DNA of 7,887 nucleotides, from positions 1 to 7,887 of the forward strand of contig JAKAXP010000108.1 in assembly GCA_021816545.1 (NCBI GenBank), in the 5' to 3' direction. Of the stretch, positions 1-6,108 are shown in pieces (the first letter of the stretch is position 1; the number at the start of each line of letters is the position of its first letter). Below the pieces are notes generated by a model. The model made no database searches. It saw nothing but the letters and a program-made list of their open reading frames with translations, and was not told the DNA's origin. Both the position numbers and the translations under genes were made by a program. This DNA comes from Bacteroidota bacterium. GTDB taxonomy: Bacteria; Bacteroidota; Bacteroidia; Bacteroidales; VadinHA17.

Positions 1-5
1 GATCT
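1..5 (-). other. Probable Illumina adapter remnant at the left end
   Basis: Read outward on the minus strand, the last five bases are AGATC, the first five of the standard Illumina adapter AGATCGGAAGAGC. Five bases alone would be weak evidence. The right end of the window also finishes outward with the adapter prefix, and the adapter base at position 5 creates the early stop of the M28 gene. Together these make an assembly artefact more likely than genomic sequence. Confidence 0.6.
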
Positions 6-637
6 TAGAATAGAGCCGGCTCCTCTTTCAGCGGATGAAGCTCCTTCGGGGGATTTGCTCTGTTCATCATATTCTCACGCATGATATCCCTGTTAATACG
101 GGCTACTGAATCGTTCCAGGCAATTACAGCCGCCCTGACGCTGTCAGCCTTAGGCGACCAGTCTATCGGCCACCCGTCGTTTTTCCCGCCGATGAGCACC
201 CAGGCTCCCTTAAGAGCTCCCTTCATCCTGTCAAACTCTTCCCTGCTCTTCGGCTCAGGCAACACATGACCGCGCTGGACACCCTTTGTCCCTGCAGTGT
301 ATGAGGGAGTTGCGAAATGGAGTACCATCCCGTTATCAGAGAGCATCCTTCCGAACCAGGGACCGCGGTTGAAACCTACCGGGACTGTACCGGCTTCATC
401 CATTATCACCTCCATACCCCAGCTCCGGAACTGCGATGCACACCATTCGGCTGCATTCTCATAGGCATCTGAGCCAACAAGCCGGCCACCGAAACGGTTT
501 GACACTACATCAAGATGATGCATTGTGCGGTTATCAGTCTTACCGAGTTCAATAATGCGGTCAACAACCTTGTTCTGCTGAGCCTGAAGACCTGTAACAA
601 GGACAACCAGCAACAGGGGTAGGATTATCTTTTTCAT
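5..637 (-). CDS. Secreted M28-family metallopeptidase, N-terminal part (cut by contig end)
   Basis: This is the first 210 residues of a probable M28 (carboxypeptidase Q-like) zinc aminopeptidase, exported to the periplasm or outside. Residues 1-19 form a Sec signal peptide: MKK, a leucine/valine-rich core, and an LQA cleavage site before Q20. Residues about 22-90 (DRIIELGKTDNRTMHHLD, then SNRFGGRLVGSDAYENAAEWC) match the opening of the family, where a helix is followed by the 'R..GS.....A..W' segment. The following part would lead into a PA-like insert. The zinc ligands lie further downstream in such proteins and are not in the window, and full-length members are roughly 450-550 residues. The TAA at 5-7 is probably not a real stop, because its last base is the first adapter-like base. 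Without it the codon is TAn, most likely Tyr (PALFY). The ATG at 635-637 is the natural start because the signal peptide follows at once. The family call rests on the N-terminal half only. Confidence 0.72.
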   Translation of the reverse strand: MKKIILPLLLVVLVTGLQAQQNKVVDRIIELGKTDNRTMHHLDVVSNRFGGRLVGSDAYENAAEWCASQFRSWGMEVIMDEAGTVPVGFNRGPWFGRMLSDNGMVLHFATPSYTAGTKGVQRGHVLPEPKSREEFDRMKGALKGAWVLIGGKNDGWPIDWSPKADSVRAAVIAWNDSVARINRDIMRENMMNRANPPKELHPLKEEPALF

Positions 638-809
638 ACAAAGTGATTTTTAATTGCGCCAAGCTATGAATAATGGGTTAAAAACGAGGAACACGGAAGG
701 TGTTATTTGGAAAGGCAATAGTTAAAAAAAGTTATTGTCCTGTAGCTGCTGGAACTGACGGCCGGCATAATTCTCCGATCATCACTGCCTGTTTGTGAAA
801 AATGAGTGC

Positions 810-1493
810 TTAATACTTCAGCCTTTCGGTCATTATAAGAACCCCTTCACCTGCACCTTTACGGATATACTCCACCTTATGGCTTGTATATACGGATACC
901 GGTTCCGGATCAATCAGGAAAAAGGGAATGGTTGCCGGGACATAATGGATCAGTCCTGCTGCAGGATAAACGTTCAGCGAGGTCCCAATGACCGCAAAAA
1001 TATCTGCTCCTGAGGCGATGTCTGCAGCAGTCTCCATAGCCGGAACGGCCTCACCGAACCAGACTATGTTGGGTCTCAGTGGCGACTCATCAGGTGCTTT
1101 CTCCCCGGGAAGGATGTCACGGTATCCTATATCAATTACAAGCCCGGGGTTCTTGCTGCTACGCGCCTGGGTCAGCAGGCCGTGAAGGTGCAGTACCCTG
1201 CTGCTGCCAGCTCTCTCGTGAAGGTTATCCACATTCTGAGTGATGATCTGAACATCAAAATCCATCTCCAGTGCCGCCAGGCCGGTGTGACCGATATTTG
1301 GTACGGCATTTTCAAGCTGCCGCCGCCGCTCATTGTAAAATCTCTGAACCAGATCCGGATTTCGGTACCATCCCTCTACTGAGGCCACATCCTCCACCCT
1401 GTACTGTTCCCACAGCCCTCCGCTGCCGCGAAACGTTTTAATCCCGCTTTCAGCGCTCATGCCCGCTCCGGTGAGTATGACAAGTTTTTTCAT
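810..1493 (-). CDS. cobB: Sir2-family NAD-dependent protein deacylase (sirtuin, class III-like, no zinc cysteines)
   Basis: This is a cytosolic sirtuin that removes acyl groups from lysines using NAD, giving nicotinamide and O-acyl-ADP-ribose. At 227 residues it has the normal length for a compact bacterial sirtuin. Visible motifs are GAGMSAESGIKTFRG (residues 9-23, NAD binding), TQNVDNLHERAG (85-96), HLHG with the presumed catalytic His104 (102-105), RPNIVWFGEAVP (140-151) and GTSLNVYPAAGL (170-181). Tyr53 and Arg56 lie in FYNERRR, matching the YxxR pair that recognises acidic acyl groups in SIRT5 and E. coli CobB, so desuccinylase activity is plausible. The protein has no cysteine at all, so the usual four-Cys zinc site between HLHG and VWFG is missing. 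The gene lies 172 nt upstream of the M28 gene on the same strand and probably has its own promoter. The start is ATG at 1491-1493; no clear ribosome binding site is seen. Confidence 0.93.
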   Translation of the reverse strand: MKKLVILTGAGMSAESGIKTFRGSGGLWEQYRVEDVASVEGWYRNPDLVQRFYNERRRQLENAVPNIGHTGLAALEMDFDVQIITQNVDNLHERAGSSRVLHLHGLLTQARSSKNPGLVIDIGYRDILPGEKAPDESPLRPNIVWFGEAVPAMETAADIASGADIFAVIGTSLNVYPAAGLIHYVPATIPFFLIDPEPVSVYTSHKVEYIRKGAGEGVLIMTERLKY

Positions 1494-1646
1494 GTTATGA
1501 ATTTAAGAAAAAGGCGAATAACAAAATATGCCCCACAGCAGGTGTAAAATGATGAGCTGTGACATATACACGGCAGGCAGCAGGCATGGGTGTAAAACGG
1601 CTGACTGTCATCCCGGGAGATTTTCGTAAATTGTATCTGATATAAC
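1494..1646. promoter_or_regulatory. Divergent intergenic region between the sirtuin and the isoaspartate methyltransferase
   Basis: These 153 bp separate two head-to-head genes and must hold promoters in both directions. On the minus strand, TATTTTG about 30 nt before the sirtuin start resembles the Bacteroidota -7 box TAnnTTTG but is one base short. Nothing convincing is seen on the plus strand before 1647. No repeats or strong palindromes were noticed. The promoter role is inferred from gene arrangement only. Confidence 0.35.
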
Positions 1647-2339
1647 ATGAGGATACTGAGCTTCATATTGTTGTCACTCCTGCTTCTTTCAGAACAACAG
1701 GAGGATGCACATTTAACGAGGGAACGGACACGGATGGTTCAGACACAGATTGTGGCCAGGGGAATCACCGATCCCGCCACACTGAGAGCCATTGGCCGGG
1801 TACCCCGCCACCTCTTCGTGCCGGCTGCACAGGCAGCCGATGCATACAGTGACAGGCCTCTCCCCATCGGCTACAGCCAGACAATATCACAGCCTTTCAT
1901 AGTGGCATACATGACCGAACTGGTACGGCCTGCAAAATGGAAAAAAGCGCTGGAGATAGGCACCGGCTCAGGATACCAGGCTGCTGTGCTGGCTGAGATA
2001 ATCGATTCGGTTTATACGATTGAAATTGTTCCCGGGCTGGCGCTGGAAGCCACGGCACGCCTCAAAATGCTTGGATATAAAAATATTGTGACGAGGCACG
2101 GCGACGGTTACATGGGGTGGCCCGAGAGGGCTCCGTTCGATATAATTCTTGTAACCGCTGCGGCAGATCATATCCCGGAACCGCTTAAGGATCAGCTTGC
2201 AGAAGGGGGCCGGCTGGTCATGCCTGTTGGTGATCCTGCAACAGCCCAGCAGCTCATCGTACTTACAAAAAGAAAGGGAAAGATTACGGAACAGCGTCTT
2301 GAACCGGTAAGGTTTGTTCCGCTGAAAAGATTAAAATAG
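1647..2339 (+). CDS. pcm: Protein-L-isoaspartate O-methyltransferase with an N-terminal export signal
   Basis: This enzyme transfers a methyl group from S-adenosylmethionine to L-isoaspartyl residues in damaged proteins, starting their repair. The family is clear from several motifs: RMVQTQIVARGI (residues 29-40), RVPRHLFVP (51-59), AYSDRPLPIGYSQTISQP (66-83, with the catalytic-type Ser81 in QTIS), the SAM-binding motif I EIGTGSGYQ (103-111), FDIILVTAAADHIP, and GGRLVMPVG near the end. At 230 residues it is slightly longer than the cytosolic enzyme of about 210. The extra part is a hydrophobic leader (residues 3-14, ILSFILLSLLLL) without a lipobox, which suggests action in the periplasm or at the membrane. 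The stop codon lies in a small perfect palindrome (2333-2346) too weak to be a terminator. The 70-nt gap to lemA leaves shared transcription possible. Confidence 0.93.
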   Translation: MRILSFILLSLLLLSEQQEDAHLTRERTRMVQTQIVARGITDPATLRAIGRVPRHLFVPAAQAADAYSDRPLPIGYSQTISQPFIVAYMTELVRPAKWKKALEIGTGSGYQAAVLAEIIDSVYTIEIVPGLALEATARLKMLGYKNIVTRHGDGYMGWPERAPFDIILVTAAADHIPEPLKDQLAEGGRLVMPVGDPATAQQLIVLTKRKGKITEQRLEPVRFVPLKRLK

Positions 2340-2409
2340 CTATTTTTACGCTCCCTGCCCAGTGATTGGTGCGGGTAAACGAATCTTAATTGTTAAACAC
2401 CTGTATTAA

Positions 2410-2973
2410 ATGGTCTGGGCAATCACTGCAGCGGTAATAATCCTGCTGTTCACGGCATTATTGATATTCAATTCACTTATCCGCAGGAAAAATGATGTGG
2501 AAAATGCGTTCGCCTCAATAGACGTCATGCTCAGGAAGAGATATGACCTTATCCCGAAGATAGTTGAGACAGTAAAGGCTTACATGAATTATGAAAGGGA
2601 ACTCCTCATGGAGATTACAGGACTGAGGATAAAAGCACTTTCACAAGGGATTTCTGCAGAAGACAGGGTTGCCGTTGAAAACATGCTGGGAAGAAGACTG
2701 ACTGACCTGCTTGTTGCCGTGGAAAACTATCCTGAACTGAAAGCCTCCGCCAACTTCCTGCATCTGCAGGGAACGCTCAACGAGGTGGAGGAACAGCTTG
2801 CAGCCTCACGCCGTGCATTCAATGCTGCGGTGACTGCATACAACAACAGCATCGGGGTGTTCCCGTCAAGCCTCATCGCCTCAATGATGAGCTATAAGAG
2901 GAGGACACTCTTCGAACTCCCCACTGAAATAAGACAGGAAATCAGCTCAAAACCTCCCGTAAACCTGGTATAA
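2410..2973 (+). CDS. lemA: LemA family membrane protein
   Basis: This is a 187-residue LemA protein, the usual length. It has an N-terminal transmembrane helix (residues about 3-21) followed by the long helical domain. The signature runs from residue 24: IRRKNDVENAFASIDVMLRKRYDLIP, then VETVKAYMNYERELL, which closely fits the family pattern of an Asn-rich turn, 'A...IDV.L..R.DLIP' and 'VKAY..YE...L'. A second helix pair (LNEVEEQLAASRRAFNAAVTAYNN) and the 'P...IA......R..F' segment (SLIASMMSYKRRTLFELP) also match. The molecular function of LemA is not established; the family is thought to act at the cytoplasmic membrane, with most of the protein either outside or inside depending on the species. 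It sits 16 nt before a DUF3137 gene, a common pairing, so the two are probably one operon and one complex. The start ATG at 2410 leads straight into the membrane helix. Confidence 0.93.
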   Translation: MVWAITAAVIILLFTALLIFNSLIRRKNDVENAFASIDVMLRKRYDLIPKIVETVKAYMNYERELLMEITGLRIKALSQGISAEDRVAVENMLGRRLTDLLVAVENYPELKASANFLHLQGTLNEVEEQLAASRRAFNAAVTAYNNSIGVFPSSLIASMMSYKRRTLFELPTEIRQEISSKPPVNLV

Positions 2974-2989
2974 GCGGACTCAGACAACT

Positions 2990-3952
2990 ATGGACAGTTA
3001 CAGCAATTTCAGGGAGTTCTATGAAAAGGTTCTGCGATCAGACCTCGAAGAAATTGACAGGGAACGGAGGAAAGTAAGAAGACAGGTACTTATAATACTC
3101 GCATTTGCAGCGCCTGCCCTGGTGCTGGAGATAGTACTTATTCCGGGAGGCACTTCATTCCCAAAAGCGGTACCCATTATTCTCACATCGCTGACTGCCA
3201 TGATTCTTCTGGGCATCTATGGAAGGAGTTTCCGGAGCGAATACAAGACCAGGATCATTTCGCGGGTAGCTGCATTTGCAGATGAAGGGCTGACATACTC
3301 CCCTGACGGATTCATACCGAAGGAGGAGTTCGTCAGGAGCAGATTATTCCTGCACTCATGCGACCAGTACTCGGGTGAGGATCATTTCAAGGGGAAAATA
3401 GGCAAGACGGAAATAGAGTTTTCAGAGGTTACCGCCAAATACCTCTCTAAAACAGGACCCGGATCCAAACAGAAAGAAGACTATTATGTTTACTTCAGGG
3501 GACTGTTTATCATTGCAGATTTCAACAAGAACTTCAAGACTCATACTGTGGTCCTGCCTGACAGGGCAGAAAAGCTCCTTGGCAAATTCGGGCAGTCATT
3601 GCAGTCATTCACCGGCGGGAGAGGTGAGCTTGTCAGGCTTGAAGACCCGAGGTTTGAGAAGGAGTTCTGCGTCTACGGCGAAGACCAGGTTGAAGCCAGG
3701 TATATTCTTACTCCTTCGCTCATGGAGCGGATACTGGCATTTAAAAATAAATGGAATAAGGATATATATCTTTCATTCCTTGACTCAAGGGTCTGCATTG
3801 CAATAAGCATGTACAAAAACCTGTTCGAACTTAGGCCATTCAAACCGGCGGCCGACTATGCCTTCCTGGCAGAGAGCCTGAGATTCCTGACACTGCTTAT
3901 TGAGGTTGTTGATGATCTCAACCTTAATACCCGTATCTGGACCAGGGAATAG
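2990..3952 (+). CDS. DUF3137 membrane protein, LemA partner
   Basis: This protein of unknown function has 320 residues. Residues 1-30 are charged and helical (many Glu, Arg and Lys). Two transmembrane helices follow: about 33-50 (VLIILAFAAPALVLEIVL) and about 59-78 (KAVPIILTSLTAMILLGIYG). Both are linked to a long soluble C-terminal domain. That domain shows the features I associate with DUF3137: a YVYFRGLFIIADFNKNFKTHTVVLPD strand block, ELVRLEDPRFEKEFCVYGEDQVEARYILTP, SLMERIL, an ICIAI-like strand (RVCIAISMYKNLFE), and a final helix ending VVDDLNLNTRIW. The 16-nt gap from lemA indicates co-transcription. The job of this pair is not known, though a membrane-associated role is likely. The family call is from memory of the conserved blocks, and LemA next door supports it. 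Confidence 0.85.
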   Translation: MDSYSNFREFYEKVLRSDLEEIDRERRKVRRQVLIILAFAAPALVLEIVLIPGGTSFPKAVPIILTSLTAMILLGIYGRSFRSEYKTRIISRVAAFADEGLTYSPDGFIPKEEFVRSRLFLHSCDQYSGEDHFKGKIGKTEIEFSEVTAKYLSKTGPGSKQKEDYYVYFRGLFIIADFNKNFKTHTVVLPDRAEKLLGKFGQSLQSFTGGRGELVRLEDPRFEKEFCVYGEDQVEARYILTPSLMERILAFKNKWNKDIYLSFLDSRVCIAISMYKNLFELRPFKPAADYAFLAESLRFLTLLIEVVDDLNLNTRIWTRE

Positions 3953-4191
3953 GCCTATATATAAGAAGGATCATTTCTCCGGGATTTATTTGTACATATT
4001 TATGCCTGCTTATTTATACATTTAACATATTTTAACATTTAAGATCTATTTAATTGTTTACCAATTCATTAGATACCATATTCTGTTATATATGCTATTA
4101 TTTTGTACATCTTTTAATATTTTTTCTTGAACATTCCCATATCCATGATGTTCTATGTTCAAATTTCAGTAACCAATAAAAACCGAACATC
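3953..4191 (+). promoter_or_regulatory. AT-rich upstream region of the FAS1 gene with repeated short motifs
   Basis: This 239-bp region is far richer in A and T than its neighbours. It contains two adjacent copies of TTTAACATWT exactly 10 bp apart (4021-4030 and 4031-4040), and the core TTTAACAT recurs upstream of the CarH-like gene (5202-5209). The sequence TTTGTACAT, with a palindromic TGTACA core, occurs twice (3989-3997 and 4102-4110). No complete TAnnTTTG box was found. The 3' part (4127-4194) holds interleaved inverted repeats, listed separately. A promoter must lie here because the preceding gene ends at 3952, but its position is not clear. Confidence 0.45.
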
Positions 4192-4194
4192 ATG
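4127..4194 (+). promoter_or_regulatory. Interleaved inverted repeats in the FAS1 leader, one overlapping the start codon
   Basis: Four related segments are present: A, TTGAACAT (4127-4134); B, CATGATGTTC (4144-4153); C, ATGTTCAA (4155-4162); and D, GAACATCATG (4185-4194). A and C are perfect 8-bp complements. B and D are perfect 10-bp complements, and D contains the ATG of the FAS1 gene (4192-4194). A can also pair with B, and C with D, over six bases each. A-C with B-D crosses as a pseudoknot, while A-B with C-D gives two simple hairpins. This could be an RNA switch controlling translation, or a DNA operator built from GAACAT half-sites. No known riboswitch class is recognised. Confidence 0.4.
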
Positions 4195-5106
4195 AAAAAG
4201 CAGACACTTATCTACGGAATGATCGCCCTGATGGGGATCTTTATACTTACAGGTTGCGAGAAGGCTGAAGAAGATATGAAGCAGGCAGCAGATATGACAA
4301 TTGCTGAATATGCCAGTTCTGACGCCAATTTCTCAATACTGGTTCAGGCTCTTGCGAAGGCTGACCTTGTAAATGTTCTCAACGGCACCGGCAACTTCAC
4401 AGTATTTGCCCCCACGAATGCCGCATTCAACGCTCTCTTCGCTGAGCTTGGAATCAGCGGAATCGACGCCCTCACAAAGGAAACACTCACTCCCATTCTT
4501 CTCTATCACGTTCTTGGAACAGAGGCAAAATCATCAATGATCACCACAGGATACTACAATACATTGAGTCCTGCCCAGGGTTCCACCCTCAGCCTGAAAG
4601 TTGATGTGTCATCAGGCGTAAAACTGAACAAGACCACCAATGTAACAACAGCTGATGTTGATGTTAAGAATGGTGTGATACATGTGATTGACAAGGTCCT
4701 GCTTCCCCCGTCAGTAGTTGACCAGGCCCTGAACAATGACTCATTCAGCATCCTCGTGCAAGCTGTTGTCAAGGCTAACCTGGTGGATGTCCTGAACGGA
4801 ACAGGTCCCTTCACCATCTTCGCCCCCACTAACGCAGCATTCCAGGCATTGTTCACAACCCTCGGAATATCAGGTATTGCAGACCTTACCGCTGAACAGC
4901 TCGTTCCGATACTCACCTACCACGTTGTCAGCGGAAACGTCCTCTCAACCCAGCTGCAGGCAGGTAACGTCGAGACACTCAACGGCTCAATAAGCGTAGC
5001 CCTCAGCCCGGTCCCCACAATCAACGGAAGCTCGAAGATTGTTGCAACCGACGTACAGGCATCCAACGGCGTCATCCACGTGATTGACCAGGTCCTTCTG
5101 CCGTAA
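4192..5106 (+). CDS. Surface or periplasmic lipoprotein with two fasciclin (FAS1) domains
   Basis: This 304-residue protein is probably an adhesion or matrix protein anchored by lipid. The signal peptide (residues 1-21) ends in the lipobox LTGC, with Cys22 as the lipidated residue. The acidic stretch after it (EKAEED) resembles the signals that send Bacteroidota lipoproteins to the cell surface. Two FAS1 domains follow, about 35-172 and 173-304. Each begins with the 'FSILVQA' helix (47 and 185), then the H1 motif (TVFAPTNAAF at 70-79, TIFAPTNAAF at 208-217) and the Tyr-His pair (105-106 and 243-244). Each ends with the H2 motif NGVIHVID.VLLP (160-172 and 292-304). The repeat distance is 138 residues, indicating an internal duplication. 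The gene is followed by an intrinsic terminator and so is probably transcribed alone. FAS1 domains mediate cell-cell or cell-matrix contact in many organisms; the exact ligand here is unknown. Confidence 0.95.
   Translation: MKKQTLIYGMIALMGIFILTGCEKAEEDMKQAADMTIAEYASSDANFSILVQALAKADLVNVLNGTGNFTVFAPTNAAFNALFAELGISGIDALTKETLTPILLYHVLGTEAKSSMITTGYYNTLSPAQGSTLSLKVDVSSGVKLNKTTNVTTADVDVKNGVIHVIDKVLLPPSVVDQALNNDSFSILVQAVVKANLVDVLNGTGPFTIFAPTNAAFQALFTTLGISGIADLTAEQLVPILTYHVVSGNVLSTQLQAGNVETLNGSISVALSPVPTINGSSKIVATDVQASNGVIHVIDQVLLP
4294..5103 (+). repeat. Tandem duplication encoding the two FAS1 domains
   Basis: Residues 35-172 and 173-304 of the FAS1 lipoprotein are homologous, with conserved blocks offset by 138 codons (for example FAPTNAAF at 72-79 and 210-217). 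The nucleotide sequences have diverged at many third positions, so the duplication is old and not an assembly artefact. Confidence 0.85.
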
Positions 5107-5130
5107 GGCATCCATATATGATCCATGAAA

Positions 5131-5165
5131 AGAGGCGACGCTCATACCGGGCGTCGCTTTTTTTT
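5131..5165 (+). terminator. Rho-independent terminator after the FAS1 gene
   Basis: A perfect 7-bp GC-rich stem, GCGACGC (5135-5141) with GCGTCGC (5151-5157), closes a 9-nt loop and is followed at once by eight T residues (5158-5165). The A/G-rich bases before the stem (5131-5134) can extend pairing into the T tract. It starts 24 nt after the FAS1 stop codon and separates that gene from the CarH-like gene. Confidence 0.92.
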
Positions 5166-5197
5166 AAGTCATCTATGGCACACTCCTGACAAAGAAC

Positions 5198-5225
5198 TAT
5201 ATTTAACATCGGAATATTCCATATA
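5198..5225 (+). promoter_or_regulatory. Candidate promoter and operator of the CarH-like regulator
   Basis: TATATTTA at 5198-5205 matches the Bacteroidota -7 box TAnnTTTG at seven of eight positions. Overlapping it is TTTAACAT (5202-5209), also found twice upstream of the FAS1 gene. A perfect 10-bp palindrome, GGAATATTCC (5211-5220), lies five bases before the start codon. This placement would suit autorepression by a dimeric or tetrameric MerR-type regulator. The evidence is motif position only. Confidence 0.4.
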
Positions 5226-6098
5226 ATGGATCGTTACTCTATAAGTGACCTGGAAAAGCTGACCGGCATCATGGCCGGGACAATCAGGATCTGGGAAAGG
5301 CGCTACCGCATTATAAAACCACATCGTACCGATACCAACCGGAGATGGTATGACAGTGATGATCTGAAGAGGATTCTCAACATCTCAATCCTTTACCGGA
5401 AGGGGATTAAGATTTCCAGAATTGCCACATTCAGCGGTCCTGAAATTGAAGAAAAGGTAAAACTCCTTACAAGGGAATCAACTGACACTGAAACCCAGAT
5501 TGATTCACTGATAGTGGCCATGTCTGACCTCGACGAGGAAAGGATAAATGATATCCTGATGCGTTCAGTAATCAACAGGGGATTTGAACCGACATTCACC
5601 ACGGTAGTCTTCCCCTTCCTCAGAAGGGTTGGCATCATGTGGCATACCGGGTCAGTGGATATAGGAGCTGAACACTTCGTTTCAAATATCTTCAGGAAAA
5701 GACTGATATCGGCAATCGACACCCTGACACCCCAGGTGAACCCTGATGCAAAGAAGTTCATCATGTATCTCCCCGAGAACGAACTGCATGAGATGGGGCT
5801 GCTCTTCTATACATATATCATAAGAAAGAGAGGGCACAGCGTTCTCTACCTTGGTCAATCGACACCCATCAGCGGTCTGGTCGATGTTGTTGAGCGCTGG
5901 CACCCTGATTTCCTGGTAACAGGTGCACTCACAAGCCTCTCCTTTGATAAGCCGGAAGATTACCTTAAACGGATAAGTACAGCATTCAGGGACAAGAAAA
6001 TACTTGTCTCCGGGATCCTCACCCCGTACGCCGAAAAGGTTTCTCTTGAAAATATAATCCCGTTTGAATCGCTTGCCGATCTCAAAAAACACCTTTGA
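5226..6098 (+). CDS. CarH/LitR-like MerR regulator with cobalamin-binding photosensor domain
   Basis: This 290-residue regulator combines a MerR DNA-binding head with a B12-binding sensor. Residues 4-70 are the winged helix-turn-helix: YSISDLEKLTG, the MerR hallmark IRIWERRY (20-27), RRWYDSDDLKRI, then an 'L..KG.KIS.IA' helix. Residues about 85-170 form the helical cap over the cobalamin. It contains W139-x9-E149-H150, the Wx9EH pattern characteristic of light-sensing CarH proteins, and His140 follows the Trp, as His132 follows Trp131 in Thermus CarH. Residues about 176-290 are the Rossmann-type B12 domain with E186-L-H188-E-M-G191 (ExHxxG), where His188 would be the lower cobalt ligand, and LGQSTP (209-214). 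In the known family, adenosylcobalamin drives tetramer formation and repression in the dark, and light breaks the complex; the same behaviour here is inference. The gene is followed after 10 nt by a GH105 gene, so the two are probably co-transcribed. Confidence 0.93.
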   Translation: MDRYSISDLEKLTGIMAGTIRIWERRYRIIKPHRTDTNRRWYDSDDLKRILNISILYRKGIKISRIATFSGPEIEEKVKLLTRESTDTETQIDSLIVAMSDLDEERINDILMRSVINRGFEPTFTTVVFPFLRRVGIMWHTGSVDIGAEHFVSNIFRKRLISAIDTLTPQVNPDAKKFIMYLPENELHEMGLLFYTYIIRKRGHSVLYLGQSTPISGLVDVVERWHPDFLVTGALTSLSFDKPEDYLKRISTAFRDKKILVSGILTPYAEKVSLENIIPFESLADLKKHL

Positions 6099-6108
6099 AA
6101 GTACTCTG

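Noticed and set aside
5..637. M28 peptidase as a naturally truncated pseudogene
   Set aside because: The stop codon contains a base that belongs to an adapter-like end sequence. The coding sequence is otherwise intact and well conserved up to that point.
2333..2346. Perfect palindrome AAAATAGCTATTTT over the stop codon of the isoaspartate methyltransferase gene
   Set aside because: It is all A/T except the central GC, has no loop and no separate T tract, so it would not form a stable terminator hairpin. A similar small palindrome, TAGGCCTA, at the DUF3137 stop (3950-3957) is dismissed for the same reason.
3953..4191. Known cobalamin riboswitch upstream of the FAS1 gene
   Set aside because: The region is too AT-rich and lacks any stretch resembling the conserved B12 box or the multi-helix core. 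The inverted repeats there do not match a riboswitch class I know.
4554..5126. Minus-strand open frames opposite the FAS1 gene
   Set aside because: They lie antisense to a well-conserved gene, show no recognisable domain, and are typical by-products of its codon use. Minus-strand frames opposite the regulator, GH105 and coiled-coil genes were dismissed for the same reason.
6064..6108. Upstream in-frame ATG as the start of the GH105 gene
   Set aside because: It would overlap the regulator gene by 35 nt and add 15 polar residues before a clean lipoprotein signal peptide that begins at 6109.
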